This document shows, piece after piece, positions 42,177 through 52,193 of a stretch of DNA of 64,000 nucleotides; the first letter of the stretch is position 1; each line of letters starts with the position of its first letter. A program made the position numbers and the translations under genes. The stretch is from Streptomyces calvus. Its GTDB lineage: Bacteria; Actinomycetota; Actinomycetes; Streptomycetales; Streptomycetaceae. The stretch is from assembly GCF_006782915.1 (NCBI RefSeq), contig NZ_VCNP01000011.1:1-64000 (forward strand), written 5' to 3'. Under the pieces are notes generated by a model. That model ran no database searches and was not told where the DNA came from. It was given only the letters and a program-made list of their open reading frames with translations.

Positions 42177-43634
42177 TTATTCTCCCGCTCCTCCGTGCAG
42201 GCTCTGCACCGGGTCGGCCGTGAGGTCCCGGGCGGCGCGCAGGTCACCGTGGATCCCGTCGACGGCGGCATAGGCGCTCGCGATGCAGGCGGGAACGCCG
42301 ACACCGTCGTAGGCCGCGCCGCACACGGCCAGCCCGGCGAGGCCCGCGAGGTGCTCGCGGACGCGGGCCACGCGCGCGTGGTGGCCGACGGGGTACTGGG
42401 GCAGGCCGTCCTGCCAGCGGGTGACGCGGGTCTCGACCGGGGCGGCGGTCAGGCCGGTGGCCGCCTTCAGGTCCTGCCGGGAGACCTCCACCAGGTCGGC
42501 GTCGTCGTGGCAGAGGATCTCCGTCTCGCCGTGGCGGCCCACGGAGGTGCGCAGCACCAGCAGGTCCGGGTTCTCCTCGGCGATCCAGCCCCACTTCTGC
42601 GAGGCGAACGTGGCCGCCTTGATGGTGCGGCCGTCGACGGGCGGCACCAGGAAGCCGCTGCCGTCGGGCAGATCGGTCTCCGCACGGCGGTAGGCGAGCG
42701 TGATCAGCGCCATGGAGGCGTACTCGACGGTGGCGAGCTCGGCGGCGGCGCCGGGTGCCTCGGCGCGCAGCAGCCGGGCGGCGGCCGGGGCGGGCACGGC
42801 GAGGACGACCACGTCGGCGTGGAGCACCCGGTCCCCGGCGGTGATCCGCCAGCCGTCCTCCGGGGCGCGGCGCAGTTCGGTGACGGGCGTGCCGGTGAGG
42901 ATCTCCGCGCCGCGCGCCCGCAGCGAGTCGGCGACCGCGAGCGGGAGGGTGCCCACTCCGCCGGCGATGCCCGTGAACACCGGGCCGGACTGCGGTGCGG
43001 CGGCGGCCCTGGCCTGGATCTCGCGGACGCCCTCGGTCAGGGAGGTGTGGGTGCGGGCGGCCTCGAACAGCTGCGGGACCGCCGAGCGCATCGAGATGCG
43101 GTACGCGTCCCCCGCGTACACCCCGCCCAGCAGGGGCTCCACCAGCCGGTCGACGACCTCCCGGCCGAGGCGCGCCGCCACGAACTCGCCGACCGCGATG
43201 TCGTCGCCGACCTCGGTGCGCGGCAGGTCGGCGTCCCGCTCGATGCGGGCGAGCCCCTCCTCGGACAGCACCCCGGCGAGCGCGGCGGCCGTGCCCGGCA
43301 CGCCCATGACGTGGCCCTTGGGCATGGGGCGCAGGGCGCCGCGGGTCCACAGCGAGGCGGTGGCGGTGGCCGGCGGCCCAAGACGGTCGGCGAGGCCCAC
43401 CTCGCGGGCGAGACCGACCGCCTCCGGGCGGCGGGCCAGCAGCGACTCGGCGCCGAGGTCCACGCGCGCGCCCGCGATCTCGCCGGGCAGCAGCTTGCCG
43501 CCGACCCGGTCCGACGCCTCCAGCACGGTCACCCGTGCCCCGTGCCGCAGCAGCCGGTGCGCGGCGGCCAGCCCGGCGATTCCGGCTCCGACGACGACGG
43601 CCCGACGGCCGTCGCCCGCATGTGATCCGCTCAT
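42177..43634 (-). CDS. hemG: Coproporphyrinogen/protoporphyrinogen oxidase (HemY-type flavoenzyme)
   Basis: 485 aa. FAD-binding motif [20 protein letters not shown] at the N-terminus, then [24 protein letters not shown] and C-terminal [18 protein letters not shown]. It oxidises coproporphyrinogen III to coproporphyrin III in the actinobacterial haem route, so the HemY/CgoX name is chemically apt although hemG is often used. Operon with hemQ. Cytosolic, oxygen-dependent. Confidence 0.95.
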   Translation of the reverse strand: MSGSHAGDGRRAVVVGAGIAGLAAAHRLLRHGARVTVLEASDRVGGKLLPGEIAGARVDLGAESLLARRPEAVGLAREVGLADRLGPPATATASLWTRGALRPMPKGHVMGVPGTAAALAGVLSEEGLARIERDADLPRTEVGDDIAVGEFVAARLGREVVDRLVEPLLGGVYAGDAYRISMRSAVPQLFEAARTHTSLTEGVREIQARAAAAPQSGPVFTGIAGGVGTLPLAVADSLRARGAEILTGTPVTELRRAPEDGWRITAGDRVLHADVVVLAVPAPAAARLLRAEAPGAAAELATVEYASMALITLAYRRAETDLPDGSGFLVPPVDGRTIKAATFASQKWGWIAEENPDLLVLRTSVGRHGETEILCHDDADLVEVSRQDLKAATGLTAAPVETRVTRWQDGLPQYPVGHHARVARVREHLAGLAGLAVCGAAYDGVGVPACIASAYAAVDGIHGDLRAARDLTADPVQSLHGGAGE

Positions 43635-43801
43635 GCCTCCACCTTCTCAGACGTCGGCGGCCCTCCCGACAGGGCCGTGTGGCTCCGCCGAGTCCGTTCC
43701 GTGACCGCATCGGGACCGTTCCGTCCCAACGTCCCGGGGCCCTGCGGCGTCGAAGGAATGTCAGACGCAGTGCCGGTCGCACCGACCTGCCTGTCGTGCA
43801 C

Positions 43802-43905
43802 GGTCCGTCGGCGGAACGCCCGTCGTCGGACGGTCCGTCGCGGGAGCACCCGCCGGCGGGCCGTCCGTCGCCGGAAAGTCCGTCGCCGGTCGGTCCGTTG
43901 TCGAA
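43802..43905. repeat. 30-bp tandem repeat upstream of the DUF4349 gene
   Basis: Three and a half units (starts 43802, 43832, 43862, 43892), each with an internal 16+14 bp near-duplication based on GTCCGTCGxCGG. It sits in the 291-bp hemG-DUF4349 divergent gap and ends 20 bp before the DUF4349 start. Confidence 0.7.
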
Positions 43906-43925
43906 GAAACCCGGGGGAATCCCAT

Positions 43926-44939
43926 ATGCGCGCACCACGATCCGTACGGTCCGTCCACGCCCTGTCGGGGGTGCTGCTGGCGGCGGCCCTCGCCGTCGCC
44001 GGCTGCAGCGGCGGGAGCGGCTCGGCCGGCTCCACGGCCGCCGACGACAAGGCCGCCGCCGCACCCGCGGACAGGCAGGAGGCGGCCCCGGACGGGGCGA
44101 AGCAGGGCGCGCCCGGCGGCCCGGCGGACGGCGCCCGGGCGAGCGCGCCGCCCAAGGCCGCGGCGACCCACGTCATCCGCACCGCCTCGCTCACCGTGCG
44201 GGTCAAGGACGTCCCGAAGGCGCTGGACCAGGCCCGCACGGTGACCGAGAACGCGGGCGGCTACATCGGCGACGAGACCACCACCCGGGACGCGGAGGGC
44301 CACGAGCGGACGCGGGTGGTGCTGCGCGTGCCGGTCGCCGAGTACGAGGAGGTCCTCGCCGGTCTGGAGGGCACCGGCAAGCTCCTGGAGCGCAACGCCG
44401 AGGCGGAGGACGTCACCGACCAGGTGGTCGACGTGGAGAGCCGGATCACCTCGCAGCGCGCCAGCGTGGCGCGGATCCGCGAACTGATGGACCGGGCCAC
44501 CAGGCTCAGCGACGTGGTCACCCTGGAAGGCGAACTGAGCACCCGTCAGGCCGACCTGGAGGCGCTGCTCGCCCAGCAGGCGTCGCTGAAGAACCGGACG
44601 AGCCTGGCCACCGTCACCCTGTCGCTGTCCGAGACGACGCCCGAGAAGCCGGTGCGGGAAGACGACGACCCCGGCTTCGTGGACGCGCTGCAGGCGGGCT
44701 GGGAGGCGTTCGTCACGATGCTGCGCTGGGTGGCGGTCGCGGTCGGCGCGGTGCTGCCGTTCGCCGCGGCGGCGGTGCTGCTGGTCCTGCTGTGGTCGAA
44801 GGCCGTACGGCCCCGGCTGCCGCGGCGCCGCCGCACCGTGCCCCCGATGCCCCCGATGCCCGTCGCCGCGCCCGTGCCGGCGGCCCGTCCGGCGCCGCGG
44901 CCGGAGGCGGACGGCGCGCCGGAGCGCGAGGAGAGCTGA
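43926..44939 (+). CDS. DUF4349 lipoprotein
   Basis: 337 aa from ATG 43926 (GGGGAA upstream). Lipobox VAGCSG, then a disordered Ala/Asp/Gly linker to about residue 78. DUF4349 domain: VIRTASLTVRVKDVPKALDQARTV, GGYIGDETT, RVPVAEYEEVLAGLEG, a coiled coil (VVDVESRITSQRASVARI, LEGELSTRQADLEALLAQQ), a C-terminal membrane helix (about 262-292) and a cytoplasmic Pro/Arg tail. Predicted envelope protein anchored at both ends. Function unknown. Confidence 0.88.
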   Translation: MRAPRSVRSVHALSGVLLAAALAVAGCSGGSGSAGSTAADDKAAAAPADRQEAAPDGAKQGAPGGPADGARASAPPKAAATHVIRTASLTVRVKDVPKALDQARTVTENAGGYIGDETTTRDAEGHERTRVVLRVPVAEYEEVLAGLEGTGKLLERNAEAEDVTDQVVDVESRITSQRASVARIRELMDRATRLSDVVTLEGELSTRQADLEALLAQQASLKNRTSLATVTLSLSETTPEKPVREDDDPGFVDALQAGWEAFVTMLRWVAVAVGAVLPFAAAAVLLVLLWSKAVRPRLPRRRRTVPPMPPMPVAAPVPAARPAPRPEADGAPEREES

Positions 44940-44976
44940 CCGCTGCCGAAATGCCCTGCCCACGTAGCGTGTTCGC

Positions 44977-46389
44977 ATGAGCATGAGCATGGGTGGCACG
45001 AGCGGTGGGCGCGGCGCGAGGGAACGCCTGGTGGTGATCGGCGGCGACGCCGCGGGGATGTCCGCGGCGTCGCAGGCCCGCCGGCTGAGGGGGCCGGACG
45101 AGCTGGAGATCGTGGCGTTCGAACGGGGCCGCTTCACCTCGTTCTCGGCGTGCGGCATCCCCTACTGGGTGGGCGGTGACGTCCCCGACCGGGACCGGTT
45201 GATCGCGCGCACCGCCGAGGAGCACCGCGCGCGGGACATCGACCTGCGGCTGCGCACCGAGGTCACGGAGATCGACCCCGCCCGGGGCCGGGTCCGTGCG
45301 CGGGACCTCGACTCCGGCACCGAGTCCTGGACGTCGTACGACAAGCTGGTGATCGCGACCGGGGCGCGGCCGATCCGCCCGGAGCTGCCCGGCATGGACG
45401 CCCCCGGCGTGCACGGCGTGCAGAACCTGGAGGACGGGCAGGCCCTGCTGGACACGCTGGCGCACACCCGCGGCCGCCGCGCGGTCGTGGTCGGTGCCGG
45501 GTACATCGGCGTGGAGATGGCCGAGGCGATGATCCGCCGCGGCTACGAGGTGACGGTCGTCAACCGCGGCCGGGAGCCGATGGCCACCCTCGACCCCGAC
45601 ATGGGGCGCCTGGTGCACGAGGCGATGACGGGCATGGGCATCACCATGGTCAACGACGCGGAGGTCACCGCTCTGCCCACGGGCACCGACGGCAGGGTGC
45701 GGGCGGTGGCCACCGAGGACGCGGAGTTCCCGGCGGACGTCGTCGTGCTCGGCATCGGGGTGCGGCCCGAGACGGGCCTCGCGCGGGCCGCGGGGCTGCC
45801 CGTGGGGGAGCACGGCGGGCTGCTCACCGACCGCTCGATGCGGGTGCGCGGGCACGAAAACGTATGGGCGGGCGGCGACTGCGTGGAGGTGCTCGACCTG
45901 GTCTCCGGGCAGGAGCGGCACATCCCGCTCGGCACCCACGCCAACAAGCACGGCCAGGTCATCGGCGCCAACGTCGGCGGCGGCTACGCCACCTTCCCGG
46001 GCGTGGTGGGCACGGCGGTCAGCAAGGTGTGCGACCTGGAGATCGCGCGCACCGGGCTGCGGGAGAAGGACGCGCACCGCGTGGGCCTGCGGTTCGAGTC
46101 GGTGGTCATCGAGTCGACCAGCCGCGCCGGCTACTACCCGAACGCCTCCCCCATGACCGTCAAGATGCTGGCCGAGCTGCGCACGGGCCGGCTGCTCGGC
46201 GTGCAGATCGTGGGTCGGGAGGGCGCGGGCAAGCGCGTCGACATCGCGGCGGTCGCCCTCACCGCCGGGATGACGGTGGAGCAGATGACGGCGCTGGACC
46301 TCGGTTACGCCCCGCCGTTCTCCCCGGTGTGGGACCCGGTGCTGGTGGCGGCCCGCAAGGCGACGGCGAAGATCCGCGGCGCCGGGTGA
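44977..46389 (+). CDS. CoA-disulfide reductase-like FAD/NAD(P)H oxidoreductase
   Basis: 470 aa. It belongs to the pyridine nucleotide-disulfide reductase class III. FAD motif VVIGGDAAGMSAASQAR; redox Cys in FSACGIPYWVGG (SxxCGxPY); NAD motif VVVGAGYIGVEMAEA; FAD GGD motif VWAGGDCVE; dimerisation domain to the C-terminus. It reduces CoA or related disulfides, or polysulfide or NADH-peroxide. A TAGCGT -10-like box 6-7 bases before the ATG suggests a leaderless mRNA. Confidence 0.93.
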   Translation: MSMSMGGTSGGRGARERLVVIGGDAAGMSAASQARRLRGPDELEIVAFERGRFTSFSACGIPYWVGGDVPDRDRLIARTAEEHRARDIDLRLRTEVTEIDPARGRVRARDLDSGTESWTSYDKLVIATGARPIRPELPGMDAPGVHGVQNLEDGQALLDTLAHTRGRRAVVVGAGYIGVEMAEAMIRRGYEVTVVNRGREPMATLDPDMGRLVHEAMTGMGITMVNDAEVTALPTGTDGRVRAVATEDAEFPADVVVLGIGVRPETGLARAAGLPVGEHGGLLTDRSMRVRGHENVWAGGDCVEVLDLVSGQERHIPLGTHANKHGQVIGANVGGGYATFPGVVGTAVSKVCDLEIARTGLREKDAHRVGLRFESVVIESTSRAGYYPNASPMTVKMLAELRTGRLLGVQIVGREGAGKRVDIAAVALTAGMTVEQMTALDLGYAPPFSPVWDPVLVAARKATAKIRGAG

Positions 46390-46410
46390 GACACGGACGG
46401 GGCGGCCCGG

Positions 46411-46809
46411 TCACGCCGTCCCGTTGATCCGGTCGATCACCTGCCGGGCCTGCTCGGCCGGGGGCCGGGCGGGCAGCGCCGACACCGACGCCGTGGACGG
46501 CACGGACCCGGCGGAGGACACGGGCGGCGGTGCGGACGGCGCGGACGGCGTCGGCGGGACCGGTGCCGCGGACGTCACCGCCGGCGGCTGCTCCCCCGCC
46601 GGCCTGGCGTGCGCGGCCGTCGGCCGCGCGGACCGCAGCCGGTGGCCGACCGCCTCGTCCAGCGTCACCGGCCGCCCCGTCCGTGAGGCGAGCCGCCCGG
46701 CCTCCTGCCCGAGCCGGGCGACGTCCTCCCAGGGCAGCCGCACCACCAGGGTCAGCTCGGCCTCTCCGTCGGGCAGCGCGTGCAGCGCGGAGGTCACTCG
46801 GTCGTCCAT
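46411..46809 (-). CDS. Small protein of unknown function
   Basis: 132 aa from ATG 46809. The N-terminal about 65 residues are ordered: VTSALHALPDGEAELTLVVRLPWEDVARLGQEAGRLASRTGRPVTLDEAVGHRLRS is a mixed alpha/beta segment that recalls a ribbon-helix-helix-like unit. The middle is Pro/Ala/Ser-rich and disordered. The end EQARQVIDRING is helical. Convergent with the oxidoreductase and divergent from the rhomboid gene. Not recognised. Confidence 0.7.
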   Translation of the reverse strand: MDDRVTSALHALPDGEAELTLVVRLPWEDVARLGQEAGRLASRTGRPVTLDEAVGHRLRSARPTAAHARPAGEQPPAVTSAAPVPPTPSAPSAPPPVSSAGSVPSTASVSALPARPPAEQARQVIDRINGTA

Positions 46810-46941
46810 CGCCTGTCCCTCACGTCGGCCCGCAGCCCCTTCCCCGCGCCGCGGGCGGTCGCGCAGTGGTACGCACGGCCGGACGGATGTGTTCAGCGGC
46901 CGTCCCGGATTCACCGACCGCCGCCCGGGCACCTGTGGGAT

Positions 46942-47763
46942 GTGGTCATCCCCGTCCATGACGTGAACCCCGCGCGGCGCACCCCCTGGGTGACGTACGC
47001 CCTGCTCGTCGCCAATGTCGTCGTCTTCGTCTTCCTCACGCCCGGCGTCGTCGGTTCGGTGACCGGCGAGAGCTCTCTCGCGCGGCTGTGCGACCTCCAG
47101 GCGTTCCTGGAGCGGTACGCGGTGGTGCCGCAGGAGCTGATCCACCACCGCATGCCCCGGCTGGTCCCGACCGGCCAGACCGGCGTCGGACCGCAGGGGC
47201 CAGGGTGCGTGGTGGGACCGCCCGGCTACGACAAGTCCCCCGAACTGAGCGTCCTCACGGCGATGTTCCTGCACGGCGGCTGGCTGCACCTGCTGGGCAA
47301 CATGCTCTTCCTGTGGATCTTCGGCAACAACATCGAGGACCGCCTGGGTCACGTCCGCTACCTGCTCTTCTACCTCGTCTGCGGCTACGCGGCCTGCTAC
47401 GGCTTCTCCCTCCTCGACGCCGGTTCGCACGAACCCCTGATCGGCGCCTCCGGGGCGATCGCCGGAGTGCTCGGCGCCTATCTGGTGCTCTATCCGAAAG
47501 CCCGCGTCTGGGTCCTCGTCCCCTTCCTGGTCTTCCTGCCCCTGCGGCTGCCCGCCTGGATCGTGCTGGGCCTGTGGTTCGTCCTCCAGGCCGTCTACTC
47601 CACCGGGCAGGGCGTCTCCGCCGCCGGCACGGTCGCCTATGTGGCGCACGTCGTCGGGTTCGCCGTCGGGGCGCTGCTCGCCTGGCCCCTCAAACCCGGC
47701 ACTCCTCCGCCACCGGAGCCCCGCGGCGTCCTCTTCGGCCGCCGCGCCCGCCGGACCTGGTAG
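46942..47763 (+). CDS. Rhomboid-family intramembrane serine protease
   Basis: 273 aa from GTG 46942. Six membrane segments. Catalytic Ser in IGASGAIAG, His in VAYVAHVVGFAVG, and the HGGWLHLLGNMLFLWIFG motif in helix 2. Length is usual for bacterial rhomboids with an extended first loop. It cleaves membrane proteins within the bilayer; substrate unknown. Confidence 0.94.
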   Translation: MVIPVHDVNPARRTPWVTYALLVANVVVFVFLTPGVVGSVTGESSLARLCDLQAFLERYAVVPQELIHHRMPRLVPTGQTGVGPQGPGCVVGPPGYDKSPELSVLTAMFLHGGWLHLLGNMLFLWIFGNNIEDRLGHVRYLLFYLVCGYAACYGFSLLDAGSHEPLIGASGAIAGVLGAYLVLYPKARVWVLVPFLVFLPLRLPAWIVLGLWFVLQAVYSTGQGVSAAGTVAYVAHVVGFAVGALLAWPLKPGTPPPPEPRGVLFGRRARRTW

Positions 47764-47831
47764 GGGCCGGCCCCGCGCACGGACGGACGGAACGGGAAGA
47801 GTGTCCGCCGGCCGGTCCGGGGCGGCCGCGG

Positions 47832-49883
47832 TCAGCCGTTCCCGCCGCGGTCGACCGGGCCGTCGGCCGGGGCCACGGGCACGCGCACCGCCACCATGGC
47901 CACGTCGTCGTCGCCGTCGGTGGTCAGCAGGTCGTCCAGGAGCCGGTCGCAGAAGGCCTCCAGCGGCAGCCGGACGGCGGTCGCCGCGTGGCGGCGCAGC
48001 CGCTCCAGGCCGACGGCCAGGTCCTCGCCGCGGCGCTCCACCAGACCGTCCGTGTAGAGCAGCAGGGTCGAGCCGGGCGGCAGCGGTTCGGTGGCGCTGG
48101 TGTGGTCGGGCTCGGGAACGAGTCCGAGCAGCGGGGAGCGGGCCTCGGTCAGGAAGCGGGCGTCGCCGTCCGCCGCGACCAGCAGGGGCGGAGGGTGGCC
48201 GGCGACCGAGTAGTTGAGCTGGAAGTGGCCGGGGTCGGGGCGTTCGACCCGGCCCAGGATGCAGGTGGCGGTGCATTCCAGGTAGAGGGTCTGCACGGCG
48301 ACGTCGAGGCGGCGCAGGATCGTGCCGGTGGGTTCCTGGCGGTCCAGGGTGAGCCCGCGGAGCATGTTGCGCAGCTGGCTCATGGTGACGGCGGCGGGCA
48401 GGTCGTGGCCGGAGACGTCGCCGATGGTGAGGGCGACGGCGTCGTCGCGCAGCTCGAAGGAGTCGTACCAGTCGCCGCCCACCTCGGCGGCGGCGGTGCT
48501 GGGGCGGTAGCGCACGGCGATGCCGAGGTCGGGTACGCGCGGCGGTTCGGTGAGCAGGCTGCGCTGGAGGGCCAGCGCCACCTGCCGGGTGCGCTGGTAC
48601 TCCAGGGCGTTGCGCAGCGGGGTGTGGGAGCGTTTCAGCACCATCCGCAGCAGGCTGATGTCGGTGGGGCCCAGGGGGGTGCGGTCGCCGCAGACGGAGG
48701 CGGTGACGAGGGCGGCGGTGGTGCCGTCCACGACGACGGGGAACAGGACGACGCTGTTGGCGCCGTCGGCGAGCCAGGGTTCGCTGTCGGGCGGGACGAG
48801 GTCGGGCGGCGGTGAGCCGGGCGGGAAGACGGCGTGGACCGGGCGTCGCCCGTCGGCGGCGCGGGCGAGCGGGCTGCCGGACTCCAGGTGCATCTCGTGG
48901 TGCGGGGGCAGGTCGGGCAGCCCGTCGCGGTGGACGGCGGCGACGCGGTCGGCGGTGAGCGCGGTGCCCGGCAGGCGGTGCAGGGCCTGCGGCAGGACGT
49001 AGATCGTGCAGTTGTCGGCGATCTCCGGCACGATCACCCCGGCCAGGGCGGCCAGCATCTCGTCCAGGCGGACGATGCCGGCCGTCGCGGCGCTCGCGCG
49101 GGCCAGGAGTTCCGCACGGCGGGCCTCCTGCCACTCCTGCTCGATGTCCGTGCAGGTGCCCACCCATTCCACGACCGTGTCGCCGTCGCGGACGGGTGCG
49201 GCCTCGACGGCGAAGTGCCGGTAGTCGCCCGCGGCCGTGCGCAGCCGGTACGTGTAGGTCACGTGCGATGCCTGCTCGGCCAGGGCGCGCTGCCACACCT
49301 CGGCGGCGGTGGCGCGGTCGTCCGGGTGGATGGCGTCGATGTATCCCTCGCCGCGGAACTCCTCCCAGCTCTGCCCGGTCACGCGCTGCCAGCCGGGGCT
49401 CGGCTCGGTGACGCCGCCCTTGGGGCCGGTCACCCACACCATCTGCGATCCGGCGCTGACCAGGCTGCGGTAGCGCAGCAGGGCGCGGCGGCGTTCCTCG
49501 GACAGCACGCGGATGCGTTCGGCGCTGGTCACCCGCTCGGTGGTCTCCACGAGCACGCCGAGCACGCCGGGCCGGCCGTCGCTCGTCGTGGCGTGCGAGA
49601 AGCTGAACGAGAAGTAGCGCGTCCCGCCGCCGGGGCCGTCGGCGAAGTCCAGGTCGATGGGCGCGTCGATGAGCACCTCGGCCGTGCCCGTGGCGAAGAC
49701 CCGGTCCAGGATGTCGAGGTAGCCGGACTGCGCGAGGTCCGGGAAGGCCTCGCGCACGGTCCGGCCGAGCGGCCGGTCGCCGAACGTCTTGCGGTGGACC
49801 TCGTTGGTGTACGCCAGCCGGTGCTCCGGTCCTTCGGTGAACACCACACCGATCGGAGCAGGGTCGAACATCTCCAGCCTCAT
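47832..49883 (-). CDS. PAS/GAF SpoIIE-type (PP2C) serine phosphatase
   Basis: 683 aa. PAS 1 (about residues 3-115: FDPAPIGVVFTEGPEHRLAYTN), PAS 2 with PAC (about 140-255: MVWVTGPKGG, IHPDDRATA), GAF (about 270-420) and SpoIIE phosphatase (about 450-670: VALALQRSLLTEPP, EVGGDWYDSFEL, LTIGDVSGHDLPAA, TLLLYTDGLVERRGEDL, DDDVAMVAVRV, with metal Asp residues). A soluble sensor phosphatase that probably acts on anti-sigma-factor antagonists. There is no kinase domain here, unlike several Streptomyces homologues. Partner unknown. Confidence 0.93.
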   Translation of the reverse strand: MRLEMFDPAPIGVVFTEGPEHRLAYTNEVHRKTFGDRPLGRTVREAFPDLAQSGYLDILDRVFATGTAEVLIDAPIDLDFADGPGGGTRYFSFSFSHATTSDGRPGVLGVLVETTERVTSAERIRVLSEERRRALLRYRSLVSAGSQMVWVTGPKGGVTEPSPGWQRVTGQSWEEFRGEGYIDAIHPDDRATAAEVWQRALAEQASHVTYTYRLRTAAGDYRHFAVEAAPVRDGDTVVEWVGTCTDIEQEWQEARRAELLARASAATAGIVRLDEMLAALAGVIVPEIADNCTIYVLPQALHRLPGTALTADRVAAVHRDGLPDLPPHHEMHLESGSPLARAADGRRPVHAVFPPGSPPPDLVPPDSEPWLADGANSVVLFPVVVDGTTAALVTASVCGDRTPLGPTDISLLRMVLKRSHTPLRNALEYQRTRQVALALQRSLLTEPPRVPDLGIAVRYRPSTAAAEVGGDWYDSFELRDDAVALTIGDVSGHDLPAAVTMSQLRNMLRGLTLDRQEPTGTILRRLDVAVQTLYLECTATCILGRVERPDPGHFQLNYSVAGHPPPLLVAADGDARFLTEARSPLLGLVPEPDHTSATEPLPPGSTLLLYTDGLVERRGEDLAVGLERLRRHAATAVRLPLEAFCDRLLDDLLTTDGDDDVAMVAVRVPVAPADGPVDRGGNG

Positions 49884-49985
49884 GCGGCCTCCACCTGCCC
49901 GTTCCGGAAGGTGAACCTCATGGTCAGCGTATGCCCAGTACCCCTGCTCCGCGTTCCGACCCGTCCCCGGCCGGCCGGGCGGCGG

Positions 49986-51080
49986 TCAGCGCGCGGTGCG
50001 GGTGTGCACGTACTCCACCAGCCGGGTCAGGGCGTCCGGGTCGGTGGACGGCATGACGCCGTGGCCGAGGTTGAAGACGTGGCCCTCCAGGCCGGCCGCC
50101 GCGTCCAGGACCTCCTGGGCCTTCGTCTCGACGGCCTCACGGCCGGCGAACAGCACGGTCGGGTCGAGGTTGCCCTGGAGCGCCTTGCCGGGGCCGACGC
50201 GGCGGGCGGCCTCGTCCAGCGGGACACGCCAGTCGACGCCCACGACGTCCGCGCCGGCCTCGCCCAGCAGGCCGAGCAGCTCACCGGTGCCGACACCGAA
50301 GTGGATGCGCGGGACGCCGTGGCCGGCCACCGCGCGGAACACCTTCGCCGAGGCCGGCATCACCGAGCGCCGGTAGTCGGCCGGGGCGAGCGCGCCGGCC
50401 CAGGAGTCGAACAGCTGGACCGCCGAGGCGCCGGCCTCGATCTGCACCTTCAGGAACGCGGCCGTGATGTCGGCGAGGCGGTCGAGCAGGTCGGCCCACA
50501 GCTCGGGGTCGCCGTACATCATGGCCTTGGCGTTCTCGTACGTACGGGACGGGCCGCCCTCGACGAGGTAGCTCGCCAGGGTGAACGGGGCGCCCGCGAA
50601 GCCGATCAGCGGGGTGGGGCCGAGTTCCCGGGTGAGCATCCCGATCGCCTCGGTGACGTAGGTGACGTCCTCGCGGGTGAGGTCGCGCAGCCGGTCGAGG
50701 TCGGCGCGGGTGCGGACCGGCTGCTCGACGACCGGGCCGACGCCGGGCTTGATGTCGAGGTCGATGCCGATGGCCTTGAGCGGGACGACGATGTCGCTGA
50801 AGAAGATCGCCGCGTCGACGTGGTGGCGGCGCACCGGCTGGAGCGTGATCTCGGTGACGAGGTCGGGACGCATGCAGGAGTCGAGCATGCCGATGCCCTC
50901 GCGCACCTTGCGGTACTCCGGCAGTGAGCGCCCGGCCTGCCGCATGAACCACACCGGGGTGTGCGGCACGGGTTCGCGCCGGCAGGCCTTGAGGAAGGCT
51001 GATTCCTGGACCGCGTCGTCCTTGACGGCGTCGGAGGTCGCTGTCGGGGTCTGGCCCGTCGGGGTTGCGTTGGCACTCAC
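49986..51080 (-). CDS. hemE: Uroporphyrinogen III decarboxylase
   Basis: 364 aa from GTG 51080. It decarboxylates uroporphyrinogen III to coproporphyrinogen III. Motifs: [16 protein letters not shown] (active-site Arg), [67 protein letters not shown]. It supplies the substrate for the hemG/hemQ route encoded about 7 kb away. Divergent from DUF3000. Confidence 0.97.
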   Translation of the reverse strand: MSANATPTGQTPTATSDAVKDDAVQESAFLKACRREPVPHTPVWFMRQAGRSLPEYRKVREGIGMLDSCMRPDLVTEITLQPVRRHHVDAAIFFSDIVVPLKAIGIDLDIKPGVGPVVEQPVRTRADLDRLRDLTREDVTYVTEAIGMLTRELGPTPLIGFAGAPFTLASYLVEGGPSRTYENAKAMMYGDPELWADLLDRLADITAAFLKVQIEAGASAVQLFDSWAGALAPADYRRSVMPASAKVFRAVAGHGVPRIHFGVGTGELLGLLGEAGADVVGVDWRVPLDEAARRVGPGKALQGNLDPTVLFAGREAVETKAQEVLDAAAGLEGHVFNLGHGVMPSTDPDALTRLVEYVHTRTAR

Positions 51081-51225
51081 GTCGGCAAGTCTCGCACGAC
51101 CGGCGGACGGGCCCGGACCGCAGGGCACCGGGTGCAGGCCACCCCTGGTGCAGGATCCGGCCAGCGCGGGGCGGCGCGGGTGTCCCTCCCTGCGCCGGGA
51201 GCGCGTTCCGCTTAATCTTCCCCGC

Positions 51226-51900
51226 ATGGCTGCGGCTCAGGGACGACTGTCGGACGGCGCTGGCGATATGGACGAACCGAAGGGGACCGAGGGTGGGCTC
51301 GGGCACGGGGGCGCGCCTCCGCTGCCCTTCCAGGCCGCTGTCGACGCGCTGCGCGGCGCGCGGCTGCGGCCGCAGATCGAGGTGGATCCGGCGCCCGCGC
51401 CGAAGCGGCTCGCTCCGCACGCGTACGCGTTGGAGGCGGCGGTCGTCGACGGCGAGCAGGACCTGGCCGACGGCCGGCTGGTGCTGCTGTACGACCCGGC
51501 CGGGCACGAGGCCTGGCGGGGTGCCTTCCGGCTGGTGACGCTGGTGCGCGCGGAGCTGGAGCCGGAGATGGCGGCGGATCCGCTGCTGCCCGAGGTGTGC
51601 TGGTCGTGGCTGACCGGTGCGCTCGCGGCGCGCGGGCTGGCGTGCGGCGAGCCGAGCGGCACGGTGACGCGGGCGAGTTCGCACTACTTCGGCGGGCTGG
51701 CCGAGCGGCCGGCCGCCTCGCAGATCGAGATCCGGGCCTCGTGGACGCCGCGTGAAGGGCTGGGCGGGGTGCCGGACACGGCCGCGCACCTGGCCGCGTG
51801 GTGCGACCTGCTGGCGCAGGTCGCCGGGCTGCCGCCGGCCGCTCCCGGGGACGCGTCGGTGGTGACGCTGCCGCAGCGCAGGGGACCGCAGTCGCGCTGA
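51226..51900 (+). CDS. DUF3000-family protein
   Basis: 224 aa from ATG 51226. A TAATCT -10 box ends about 8 bases upstream, indicating a leaderless transcript and supporting this start over ATG 51268. DUF3000 body: [93 protein letters not shown]. Actinobacteria-specific family of unknown role, characteristically beside hemE. Cytosolic. Confidence 0.92.
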   Translation: MAAAQGRLSDGAGDMDEPKGTEGGLGHGGAPPLPFQAAVDALRGARLRPQIEVDPAPAPKRLAPHAYALEAAVVDGEQDLADGRLVLLYDPAGHEAWRGAFRLVTLVRAELEPEMAADPLLPEVCWSWLTGALAARGLACGEPSGTVTRASSHYFGGLAERPAASQIEIRASWTPREGLGGVPDTAAHLAAWCDLLAQVAGLPPAAPGDASVVTLPQRRGPQSR

Positions 51901-52086
51901 GGTCCCGGCCCGCGTCGGCCGCGGGTTTCCCGCTTCTCGGCGCCGGTAATCACCGACGCCGATCTCTTTGTCGATACGGCCACTTTCGGAAGCGTTATGA
52001 CGCAGAGCGAAACCGTTCGATCTTCGAATGATCGATCGCGCGTCCGAATTGCACGGATTGTTACTCACCAGATCGTGATCACTTCC

Positions 52087-52114
52087 TAAAGGACGCCAGG
52101 TTTGATGCCGAAGA
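52087..52114 (+). promoter_or_regulatory. Sigma-WhiG-type promoter of whiI
   Basis: TAAA (52087-52090), 16 bases, then GCCGAAGA (52107-52114), close to the FliA/WhiG consensus TAAA-N15/16-GCCGATAA. The predicted start of transcription gives a leader of about 70-75 bases before whiI. In S. coelicolor whiI is a known direct WhiG target, which supports the call. Confidence 0.7.
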
Positions 52115-52193
52115 CGACTGTGACCTTGAAAGCACGGTTCGTCCCGGCTTCACCCCCCACGAGCCGGCCCCGTCCCGCACCCCAGGAGGCCTG

